Source: CAIMZW01 sp037135095 (GTDB taxonomy: Bacteria > Actinomycetota > Actinomycetes > Nanopelagicales > Nanopelagicaceae). Taken from it: DNA of 12,218 nucleotides. Shown here in pieces: positions 1-6,584 of this stretch. Numbering within the stretch: the stretch's first letter is position 1; every line of letters begins with the position of its first letter. The stretch is from the NCBI GenBank assembly GCA_037135095.1, contig JBAXKZ010000034.1:1-12218 (forward strand), given 5' to 3'. The notes beneath the pieces are model-generated. The model was not told the origin of the DNA, ran no database searches, and saw nothing but the letters and a program-made list of their open reading frames with translations. The position numbers were made by a program, and so were the translations under genes.

Positions 1-1632
1 CGGACGATTCGTTCGGTAAAGCGCCATATGGGTACAACTTGGACCGAAGATATTGACGGCAAGAAGTACACCCCACAGGAGATCAGCGCCCGTATCTTGA
101 TGAAGCTAAAACGGGATGCCGAGGCCTATTTAGGCGAGACCGTCACTGATGCCGTTATCACCGTACCGGCCTACTTCAATGATGCCCAGCGTCAGGCCAC
201 CAAAGAAGCTGGCGAGATCGCCGGCCTCAAAGTCCTTCGAATTGTTAACGAGCCAACCGCGGCAGCGCTGGCCTATGGCCTTGATAAGGGCGATAAAGAG
301 CAGACCATTCTCGTCTTCGACTTAGGTGGCGGAACCTTCGACGTCTCTCTTCTAGAAATTGGCGATGGTGTTGTTGAAGTCAAAGCAACCAATGGTGATA
401 ACCACCTTGGTGGCGATGACTGGGACCAATCGCTCGTTGATTTCTTGGTTAAGACATTTGCGGCCAAGAATGGCATTGATTTAACAAAAGACAAGATGGC
501 GATGCAACGAGTTCGTGAAGCCGCTGAAAAAGCGAAGATCGAACTTTCATCTTCAGCGCAAACTTCAATCAACCTGCCATACATCACGGTTGATGCCGAG
601 AAGAATCCATTGTTCTTAGATGAGACCGTTTCCAGAGCTCAATTCCAAGGACTAACTGCGGATTTGCTTGAACGATGCAAGAAGCCATTCCAAGCAGTTT
701 TGAAAGATGCTGGAATTCCAATTGCAAATATCGATCACGTTGTTCTAGTTGGCGGTTCAACTCGCATGCCAGCTGTCGTTGATCTAGTTCGCGAACTTAC
801 TGGTGGCAAGGAACCTAACAAGGGCGTTAACCCTGACGAGGTTGTTGCTGTCGGTGCTTCGCTTCAAGCCGGCGTACTTCGCGGTGAAGTTAAGGATGTT
901 CTACTTCTTGATGTCACACCACTTTCACTTGGTATCGAAACCAAGGGCGGCGTTATGACAAAGTTGATCGAACGTAACACCACAATTCCTACTAAGCGTT
1001 CGGAAATCTTCACAACTGCCGATGACAATCAGCCAGCAGTTCAGATCCAGGCTTACCAAGGTGAGCGCGAAATGGCCGCTTACAACAAGAAGTTAGGCAT
1101 GTTCGAATTAACTGGACTACCTCCAGCTCCTCGTGGGGTTCCACAGATCGAGGTAACTTTCGATATTGATGCTGACGGAATTGTTCACGTATCCGCAAAG
1201 GATTTAGGAACCGGAAAAGTTCAATCAATGACCATCACTGGTGGCTCTGCGCTATCTAAGGATGAGATTGATCGAATGATGAAGGATGCTGAAGCTCACG
1301 CCGACGAGGATAAGTCTCGTAAAGAAGAGGCTGAAACTCGTAATACCGGTGAAGCATTGGTCTACCAAACCGAGAAATTCATCAAGGAGAACGCCGAAAA
1401 ATTCGCCGAAGGCGAAGCTGCCGAAAAGCGAGCCGAAGTTGAAGCTGCCCTCGTTGACCTGAAGAAGTTGCTCGAAGGTGCCGATTACGCTGGCATAAAG
1501 AGTGCAACCGAGAAGGTCTCTGAACTCAGCCAAGCTCTGGGTGCCGCGCTCTACGCTGCTAATGCAGCGGCTGGCGATTCAGCACCAAAGACTGAAGATG
1601 GCGTCGAAGATGCTGAGATCGTCGAAGAATAA
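1..1632 (+). CDS. dnaK: Molecular chaperone DnaK (Hsp70), 5' partial
   Basis: ATP-dependent Hsp70 chaperone of the cytoplasm. It binds exposed hydrophobic segments and works with DnaJ (ATPase stimulation) and GrpE (nucleotide exchange). The reading frame is open from base 1, where it encodes RTIRSVKRHMGT, so the true start lies upstream. By comparison with typical DnaK about 70 N-terminal residues are missing; 543 residues are present. Visible family signatures are VNEPTAAALAYG (near base 245), FDLGGGTFDVSLLEIG (316-363), VVLVGGSTRMP (near 740) and the interdomain linker VLLLDVTPLSLG (near 898). The substrate-binding domain follows, then a charged helical lid and an acidic tail ending EDAEIVEE. 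It is the first gene of the dnaK-grpE-dnaJ-hspR operon; the promoter and any HAIR operator for HspR are outside the window. The first ~300 bases are richer in GC and in G/C-ending codons than the rest. Identification is essentially certain. Confidence 0.98.
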   Translation, partial: RTIRSVKRHMGTTWTEDIDGKKYTPQEISARILMKLKRDAEAYLGETVTDAVITVPAYFNDAQRQATKEAGEIAGLKVLRIVNEPTAAALAYGLDKGDKEQTILVFDLGGGTFDVSLLEIGDGVVEVKATNGDNHLGGDDWDQSLVDFLVKTFAAKNGIDLTKDKMAMQRVREAAEKAKIELSSSAQTSINLPYITVDAEKNPLFLDETVSRAQFQGLTADLLERCKKPFQAVLKDAGIPIANIDHVVLVGGSTRMPAVVDLVRELTGGKEPNKGVNPDEVVAVGASLQAGVLRGEVKDVLLLDVTPLSLGIETKGGVMTKLIERNTTIPTKRSEIFTTADDNQPAVQIQAYQGEREMAAYNKKLGMFELTGLPPAPRGVPQIEVTFDIDADGIVHVSAKDLGTGKVQSMTITGGSALSKDEIDRMMKDAEAHADEDKSRKEEAETRNTGEALVYQTEKFIKENAEKFAEGEAAEKRAEVEAALVDLKKLLEGADYAGIKSATEKVSELSQALGAALYAANAAAGDSAPKTEDGVEDAEIVEE

Positions 1633-1634
1633 AG

Positions 1635-2141
1635 ATGAGCGATGACCTAACCAATGGGGCAGAGGGTTCAGATGCCGAACTCTCTGCCGCTGTTGATGAA
1701 GCTCTTGCTGAAGTTGGAGCAGTAGTCGATGAAGTAGCGGTACTGACTTCTGACCTGCAACGACTTCAAGCAGAGTATGCAAATTACCGCAAGCGAGTCG
1801 AACGCGATCGTGCTGCGGCTCACGAACTTTCAGTCGCGTTAGTTATTACAGAGCTTCTTCCGATCCTTGATGATTTGGAAAGAGCTGAGCAGCATGGCGA
1901 ACTAACTGGTGGGTTTAAAGCCGTCGCCGATCGTCTTACTGCAATCACAACAAAGCTTGGGTTAACCAAGTTTGACGATGCTAACGTGCCTTTTGATCCC
2001 ATGATTCACGAAGCTCTAATGCATTCCACATCTCCAGACGTCACCGAAACTCTCGCTACTCAGATTCTCCAACCCGGATATCGATTTAAAGAACGTGTAA
2101 TTCGCCCTGCGCGAGTTGCAGTTACAGATCCGGAGAATTAA
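1635..2141 (+). CDS. grpE: Nucleotide exchange factor GrpE
   Basis: GrpE is the cytoplasmic co-chaperone that releases ADP from DnaK and so resets the Hsp70 cycle; family members act as dimers. The 168-residue product has an acidic, poorly conserved N-terminus (about residues 1-35) and a predicted long dimerising helix (about 36-75, including LQRLQAEYANYRKRVERDR). The C-terminal beta domain carries the family pattern FDPMIHEALMH (120-130) and GYRFKERVIRPARVAV (148-163). The length is slightly short for the family, mainly in the N-terminal tail. The ATG lies 2 bases after the dnaK stop. The upstream GAAGAATAAAG is only a weak Shine-Dalgarno match, so translation is probably coupled to dnaK. 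dnaJ follows after 2 bases. Identification is very secure from motifs and position. Confidence 0.96.
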   Translation: MSDDLTNGAEGSDAELSAAVDEALAEVGAVVDEVAVLTSDLQRLQAEYANYRKRVERDRAAAHELSVALVITELLPILDDLERAEQHGELTGGFKAVADRLTAITTKLGLTKFDDANVPFDPMIHEALMHSTSPDVTETLATQILQPGYRFKERVIRPARVAVTDPEN

Positions 2142-2143
2142 TA

Positions 2144-3073
2144 GTGGCTGCCAAAGATCTATATGAAAAAGACCTTTATTCGATCCTTGGCGTGAAAAAG
2201 AGTGATGACGCAACTGCGGTTAAAAAACAGTATCGAAAGTTGGCGCGCGAACTTCACCCCGATAAAACTAAAGGTGATAAAAAATTAGAGGATCGCTTTA
2301 AAGAGGTCTCGGAGGCCTATGAAGTTCTCTCTGACGATAAAAAGCGCGCCGAGTACGATGAGATGCGAACAGCATTTACCTCTGGACGAATTCCTCGGGG
2401 TGGCCCACAAAACGCTGGCCCAGGTGGTTTTCAAGGCGGAGATTTCGCAGACATGTTTGGCAGCGGCAATCCCCAAGATATTTTCAGCACCCTTTTTGGT
2501 GGGGGCAGAGCGCCGCGCAAAGGTGGCGACATTTCGACCCAAACCTCAATCTCTTTTCGCGACTCCGTCTTTGGCACCGAACTAAATCTTAAATTAGCTC
2601 CTCAAGGATCGGCGCCATCGACAATTACCACGCGAGTACCTGCGGGAATAAATGATGGTGCCAAAATTAAGTTAAAGGGACGCGGCTCTCCAGGCCAAGC
2701 AGGTCCTGGAGATCTCTACGTTCAAATTAATGTAATTCCTCACCCTATTTTCTCCCGCAAAGGGGAGAATTTACATATGGTCCTTCCGGTCACCTTCACT
2801 GAAGCAGCGCTTGGCGCTGATATTGCCGTGCCCACATTAGATGGCGATGAAGTAACGGTTCGCCTGGCACCTGGTACCCCAAACGGTCGAACGCTTCGAG
2901 TTAAGGGACGTGGAATCAAAAAAGGTCATGCGACCGGTGATTTGATGATTAGCGTTGAAGTTCAGGTTCCACAACGCCTAGAAGCGAAAGCTAAGAAGGC
3001 GCTCGAAGATTTCGCTGATGCGACATCGGAATACAACCCTCGTGAAGAGTTAGCGCAACGAGCTCAAGCATGA
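2144..3073 (+). CDS. dnaJ: DnaJ-family co-chaperone without zinc finger (type II J protein)
   Basis: Hsp40 co-chaperone that delivers substrates to DnaK and stimulates its ATPase. The 309-residue product has an N-terminal J domain (about 8-73) with the essential HPD at 38-40. A Gly/Phe-rich linker follows (about 86-122, with repeated DMFGSG/DIFSTLFGGG-like patches), then two beta-rich substrate-binding domains and a short dimerisation end. The first substrate-binding domain runs from FRDSVFGTEL (139-147) straight into TTRVPAGINDGAKIKLKG (162-179). The four CxxCxGxG repeats normally inserted at about residue 152-158 are absent, and the protein has no cysteine at all. This is the CbpA-like type II layout, although the gene sits in the dnaK operon, where actinobacteria usually encode a zinc-containing DnaJ. 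The GTG start is supported by a GGAG 8 bases upstream (2132-2135). The stop overlaps the hspR start as ATGA. Confidence 0.95.
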   Translation: MAAKDLYEKDLYSILGVKKSDDATAVKKQYRKLARELHPDKTKGDKKLEDRFKEVSEAYEVLSDDKKRAEYDEMRTAFTSGRIPRGGPQNAGPGGFQGGDFADMFGSGNPQDIFSTLFGGGRAPRKGGDISTQTSISFRDSVFGTELNLKLAPQGSAPSTITTRVPAGINDGAKIKLKGRGSPGQAGPGDLYVQINVIPHPIFSRKGENLHMVLPVTFTEAALGADIAVPTLDGDEVTVRLAPGTPNGRTLRVKGRGIKKGHATGDLMISVEVQVPQRLEAKAKKALEDFADATSEYNPREELAQRAQA

Positions 3074-3465
3074 GCGAGGAAGAGTTAAAGGGCAACTTCG
3101 AACATTCCGATATTGATCCAGTTTATGTAATTTCAATTGCCGCACAGCTATCTGGCATGCATCCGCAAACGCTTCGGCAATACGATCGAATGGGTTTAGT
3201 TTCCCCCGATCGAGCCACCGGACGCGGACGCCGATACTCACTGCGCGACATCGCCTCACTTAGAAATATTCAACGGTTAGTTGGCGACGGTATAAATCTT
3301 GCTGGTATAAAGCGAATTATCGAGCTAGAAAGTGCTGTAGCCAATATGGCAGTTGAAGTCGCTCAACTTCGGATTGAAGTAACTGCCTTGTTAGATGCCA
3401 ATCCGCCAAAGTCTTTGGTTAGACGAGACTCCAGCCATGTCGTTATATATCGGGATGAGCACTAA
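3070..3465 (+). CDS. hspR: MerR-family heat-shock repressor HspR
   Basis: HspR is the actinobacterial repressor of the dnaK operon, and often of clpB. It binds HAIR inverted repeats (CTTGAGT-N7-ACTCAAG) and is stabilised on DNA by DnaK, giving feedback control of heat shock. The 131-residue product has a MerR-type helix-turn-helix at about 17-42 (VYVISIAAQLSG, then TLRQYDRMGLVSP). The wing is GRGRRYSLRDI (51-61), followed by the recognition-helix partner region VGDGINLAGIKRIIELE (71-87), a coiled-coil stretch (about 88-108) and a short hydrophobic end, VVIYRDEH. The ATG overlaps the dnaJ TGA by 4 bases, implying coupled translation. The gene is last in the operon. Its TAA overlaps the stop of the opposite-strand DUF1501 gene, so no terminator fits between them. 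No clpB follows, unlike several other actinobacteria. Its own operator would lie upstream of dnaK, outside this window. Confidence 0.95.
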   Translation: MSEEELKGNFEHSDIDPVYVISIAAQLSGMHPQTLRQYDRMGLVSPDRATGRGRRYSLRDIASLRNIQRLVGDGINLAGIKRIIELESAVANMAVEVAQLRIEVTALLDANPPKSLVRRDSSHVVIYRDEH

Positions 3466-4697
3466 ACCGCTTTAATTAACGGCAGTTTGGTACTCCATCC
3501 AGAAATAACTTGACCCACTGGTGTTGACAGAACATCTTCGATAACTGAACCGTAAATGCTGCGGAAGTCGGTGGTCACTGCAAGGTCGCCGGAAATCTGG
3601 GCGGTTAATGAAGGTTCATCGCCGTAGAAGCCACCATTTATTCGGTTACCAGCCAAGAAAACTGGGCCCGCCGTTCCATGATCAGTTCCATGTGAAGCGT
3701 TTGCCTTAATTCTCCGCCCAAATTCGCTATAGACCATAACAACAACATCATTTGCTCGATTGGTAGCGTGGATTTGGCTTAGGAATCTAGTGATCGAATT
3801 TGAAACAGTTCCAAGCAAAGCACTTTGAGCTTTTACTTCATCGGCATGAGTATCGAATCCACCCAAAGAGACTGCCCATACTTTTGTTGGCGAACCAGCT
3901 GCAACTAATTTGGCGACGACATCTAATTGCTGTGAAAGCGAACTGTCGGAACCAAAGTTGCCACCCACATTTGAAGGTAAGTTATCTGGGATTGGTGCCG
4001 GACGTTTAAGAATTGGAGTCACGGTACTGGAAATTGAAAATAGATCTTTCATCGAAACCGCCGCCGCCGCTTGTAATGGCGTGTCGGCATTTGATGGCAA
4101 TGATAACCGCTTGCAATCTGTTGCCAGCGAACCTGTGGGAATTACTAATCCACCCAATGGTAAAACCGAACCAACTTGTTTTACTCCGGCTAAGAGCGGC
4201 GGTAATACTGAACCCAATCCGATAGCTTGAAATGGATCGTGTTGTTGGGAATCTAGCCAACGTCCGATCCACCCTGAACTAACATGCGCTTTTGGTGAGG
4301 CGCTCTGCCAAATTGCCATGGAGGAAAAATGTGAGCGATCTGGTGAGGGATAACCAACACCACGGACGATCGCCAGCTTCTTTTGATCCCATAGTGATTT
4401 GAATCCAGTCATAGTTCCGTTTAGCCCCAAATCTTCGCCGATCGGCAAAACCTGGGTATCTTTAAGAAGAATATCTGGGCGCGAAGATTTATAGATTGGA
4501 TCGTTAAAGGGAACAACCGTATTTAATCCATCATTGCCACCATAAAGAGTTACGACTACCACTATCGGGGTGCCAAGTGGGAGTGGTCGGGTAACCGCCG
4601 CTTTGGCGATATCGGAGATCGATAGTTGAGCAGCTGTTGCACCAATCGCGCCAGCACCTGTTAGTTGTAGGAACTTTCTTCTGGAGATTGTGTCCAT
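3462..4697 (-). CDS. DUF1501 family protein with twin-arginine signal
   Basis: Exported protein of unknown reaction, belonging to DUF1501, which is distantly related to the alkaline phosphatase/sulfatase fold. The 411 residues begin with a Tat signal: SRRKFLQ at 5-11, a hydrophobic stretch to about 28, and a possible cleavage site after AKA (31-33). Blocks that look like family metal or active-site positions are YGGNDGLNTVVPF (52-64, D56), DRSHF (120-124, S122/H123), GGFDTHADE (279-287, D282/H284), SEFGRR (324-329, E325) and GTDHGT (337-342, D339/H340). The C-terminal block TDFRSIYGSVIEDVL (376-390) is also typical. Because the potential ligands are retained, the protein is probably an active hydrolase-like enzyme rather than a decayed one; the substrate is unknown. 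It lies 2 bases downstream of the DUF1800 gene with only a weak GGA ribosome site, so translational coupling is likely. The TAG stop overlaps the hspR stop on the other strand. Confidence 0.9.
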   Translation of the reverse strand: MDTISRRKFLQLTGAGAIGATAAQLSISDIAKAAVTRPLPLGTPIVVVVTLYGGNDGLNTVVPFNDPIYKSSRPDILLKDTQVLPIGEDLGLNGTMTGFKSLWDQKKLAIVRGVGYPSPDRSHFSSMAIWQSASPKAHVSSGWIGRWLDSQQHDPFQAIGLGSVLPPLLAGVKQVGSVLPLGGLVIPTGSLATDCKRLSLPSNADTPLQAAAAVSMKDLFSISSTVTPILKRPAPIPDNLPSNVGGNFGSDSSLSQQLDVVAKLVAAGSPTKVWAVSLGGFDTHADEVKAQSALLGTVSNSITRFLSQIHATNRANDVVVMVYSEFGRRIKANASHGTDHGTAGPVFLAGNRINGGFYGDEPSLTAQISGDLAVTTDFRSIYGSVIEDVLSTPVGQVISGWSTKLPLIKAV

Positions 4698-4699
4698 GA

Positions 4700-5998
4700 T
4701 TATCCATTCACTACATATTCGGGGGAACAGATGGCAATTAACGTCGTTCTTACTGGATCACCACTAACGGTTCGCAGAACTTGTTTGGTTCGAGAGCTCC
4801 ATTCCGCGATTCCTAACCAGTCGGCTAATTGTTGGAATGGATCACCGGTTTGATTGGTTATTGGCGAAAGGTCGCCTTGTTTAATTAGGAAATCCGCAAA
4901 TGCCAATCGATATTGCGCACTTGCAGCGTTGAGCCAAGCTTCGTCATACGGCCAACCACCAACATTGGGCGGGGCGAAGGGTACTTGAGCTAGCTTGTCC
5001 AAATAATTCGGAACTTGAGCGCGATTTTGCAGCTTCGATGGCGTGATTTTCAAAGCCTTAGCAACCGATACAAACCATTCCACTGGCGACTTAACTTGAG
5101 AGTTGATTGGATTTTTCATCGCTGAATGTGTGGCTAACGTTTTAACCGTTGCTGCTAAATCTCGATTCGCAAATGCAGATGTAATGGCGGAATCTGGAAT
5201 CGAAGTTGTAGTTGAAATAAATCGGAACCAAAGTCGGTTGGCGATGAAATTTGTGCAGGCATCCTGTGACGTCAATAAATTAACAGCAGCGGGTGGATCA
5301 AAGATGGCGCTCTTACCTAAGATGGAGAGAATTGAAGCATCATGTTTGGCTGGGTTGAAGGTTGTAACCGCGCTGGAACGGTTTACCGAGAAGCCCGTCA
5401 AGGCTCGGGCCAGGGCTTTGACATCATCTTCAGAGTAGTTGCCAACTCCTAAAGTGAAGAGCTCCATTAATTCCCGAGCTAGGTTTTCATTGGGCGCGCC
5501 CTTTTGATTCTGATTTCCATCTAGCCAATATTGCAAAGCGGCATCTTGCAACATTGCGCTAGCCATCTGATTGAAATTACCCAGCGCATATTTCCTTAAG
5601 GTTTCATTTTGAATTTTCATCGGCAAGGCATATTCGACTTTTCCAATTGCCGTTGCCCAATGCCCATGCCAAAACCAAGTCATTCGCTCCGTTAAACCAT
5701 TATTGGCAAGGACCATTCGATCTAGCCACCATGCGACTAAGTCGGCATTTTGGGCTCGCATATTTTGTGCGAAAGTTACTGCTGTGGGCGTATTTGGAGT
5801 CGGGAACGGACCCAGATCCGTTGGCGCTGGATCAATTACAGACTGGAGCCCAAGATCAACTGCTGGTGGGTTGAGAATAGTATTTCTGGCAACGGCTAAT
5901 CCCGATGCCACTAAAGCGGCGTACTCGCCTGGCTTTGGGCCAAAACCAAAGCGGTGAACTAATCGAGAAATCTCTAGCCGATCCGGGGAAATTGCCAT
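4700..5998 (-). CDS. DUF1800 family protein
   Basis: Uncharacterised 432-residue protein of the DUF1800 family, largely predicted helical. Family blocks are RLVHRFGFGP (12-21), TWFWHGHW (107-114), the repeat-like helix RKYALGNFNQM (135-145), and the strongest signature at 157-186: YWLDGNQNQKGAPNE, then LARELMELFTLG. Further blocks are DDVKALARALTGF (191-203), KSPVEWFVSVAKAL (303-316) and PPNVGGWPYDEAWLNA (343-358). No signal peptide or transmembrane helix is visible. An in-frame TAG lies two codons upstream of the ATG, so the start cannot be extended. DUF1800 and DUF1501 genes are commonly neighbours in many bacterial phyla, which suggests a shared pathway or complex. Here DUF1800 is first and DUF1501 follows after 2 bases. 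The gene is divergent from pyrE over 44 bases. The function is unknown and I do not assign one. Confidence 0.9.
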   Translation of the reverse strand: MAISPDRLEISRLVHRFGFGPKPGEYAALVASGLAVARNTILNPPAVDLGLQSVIDPAPTDLGPFPTPNTPTAVTFAQNMRAQNADLVAWWLDRMVLANNGLTERMTWFWHGHWATAIGKVEYALPMKIQNETLRKYALGNFNQMASAMLQDAALQYWLDGNQNQKGAPNENLARELMELFTLGVGNYSEDDVKALARALTGFSVNRSSAVTTFNPAKHDASILSILGKSAIFDPPAAVNLLTSQDACTNFIANRLWFRFISTTTSIPDSAITSAFANRDLAATVKTLATHSAMKNPINSQVKSPVEWFVSVAKALKITPSKLQNRAQVPNYLDKLAQVPFAPPNVGGWPYDEAWLNAASAQYRLAFADFLIKQGDLSPITNQTGDPFQQLADWLGIAEWSSRTKQVLRTVSGDPVRTTLIAICSPEYVVNG

Positions 5999-6042
5999 GT
6001 CCTAAGTAAAGAGGCAAAGCAAGCCTTAGGTAAGGTAAAGCC
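5999..6042. promoter_or_regulatory. Divergent promoter region between the DUF1800 gene and pyrE
   Basis: This 44-base gap must serve both divergent genes. TAAGGT at 6031-6036 matches the actinobacterial -10 form TAnnnT. It places a plus-strand transcript start about 7 bases downstream, at or very near the pyrE ATG, so that mRNA would be leaderless. On the minus strand the overlapping TACCTT (6037-6032) also fits TAnnnT and would start DUF1800 transcription near 6025. No clear -35 is seen for either. Perfect 6-base inverted arms CCTAAG (6001-6006) and CTTAGG (6025-6030) flank the centre with an 18-base spacer and could be an operator, though arms this short can occur by chance. The promoter assignment is inference from pattern and spacing. 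Confidence 0.5.
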
Positions 6043-6576
6043 ATGAATTCACATGAAACTCTAAAAGCGCAGATACTTTCGAAGGCAGTTGTTCACGGGA
6101 AAGTCATTTTATCCTCAGGTAAAGAGGCGGATTACTACGTCGATCTCCGTCGAGTCACGCTAGCTGCCGACGCTGCGCCGCTTGTTGGTGAAGTTATGTT
6201 GGAACTTACAAAAGATTGGGATTACGAGGCGGTTGGTGGACTTACATTAGGCGCCGATCCAGTAGCTACCGCAATGCTTCATGCCGCGGCAAAAACTGGA
6301 CGAAAGTTAGATGCCTTTGTAGTTCGCAAGGCGGAGAAAGCGCATGGCTTGCAACGACGAATCGAAGGACCGGATGTGGCTGGCCGTCGAGTCTTAGCTG
6401 TCGAAGATACTTCAACAACTGGCGGTTCAGTTTTAACAGCCGTTGAAGCGCTACAAGAAGCTGGCGCCATAGTTGTTGGAGTTGCAGTAATCGTAGAACG
6501 CGGAGCGGAACCAAAAGTAACAGCAGCTGGTTTTGAATATCGGGCTGCCTATTCCTTAACTGATTTGGGTTTGTAA
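6043..6576 (+). CDS. pyrE: Orotate phosphoribosyltransferase
   Basis: PyrE catalyses orotate + PRPP to OMP + pyrophosphate, the fifth step of de novo pyrimidine synthesis, in the cytoplasm. The 177-residue product has an N-terminal substrate region (VILSSGKEADYYVDLRRVTL, 21-40) and a central phosphoribosyltransferase fold with GGLTLGADPVA (65-75). The mobile catalytic loop is VVRKAEKAHG (93-102). The PRPP-binding signature VLAVEDTSTTGGS is at 117-129, with the adjacent acidic pair E121-D122. The length is normal for bacterial PyrE of this short class. No proper Shine-Dalgarno lies at usable distance before the ATG, and a -10-like TAAGGT ends 6 bases upstream, so leaderless translation is likely. 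It is monocistronic by layout: divergent from the DUF1800 gene and converging on dedA with an 8-base gap. A different PRTase is unlikely given the orotate-type N-terminal block. Confidence 0.93.
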   Translation: MNSHETLKAQILSKAVVHGKVILSSGKEADYYVDLRRVTLAADAAPLVGEVMLELTKDWDYEAVGGLTLGADPVATAMLHAAAKTGRKLDAFVVRKAEKAHGLQRRIEGPDVAGRRVLAVEDTSTTGGSVLTAVEALQEAGAIVVGVAVIVERGAEPKVTAAGFEYRAAYSLTDLGL

Positions 6577-6584
6577 AACTTTTA

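Noticed and set aside
1010..1533. Open reading frames on the minus strand inside dnaK
   Set aside because: They are antisense to a gene with an unbroken set of Hsp70 motifs, show no family-like sequence and have no ribosome site. They are frame shadows.
2319..2585. An 88-codon open frame on the plus strand within dnaJ
   Set aside because: It overlaps the clearly conserved J domain and linker in another frame, with no recognisable motif.
4984..5100. Three CTTGAG words (4984, 5014, 5095) that resemble a HAIR half-site for HspR
   Set aside because: All lie inside the DUF1800 coding region and none has the ACTCAAG partner 7 bases away. They are coding sequence, not an operator.
6216..6514. Overlapping frames on both strands within pyrE, including a leucine/arginine-rich minus-strand frame
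   Set aside because: The low-complexity composition comes from reading pyrE codons in the wrong frame, while pyrE itself has its full PRPP-binding signature.
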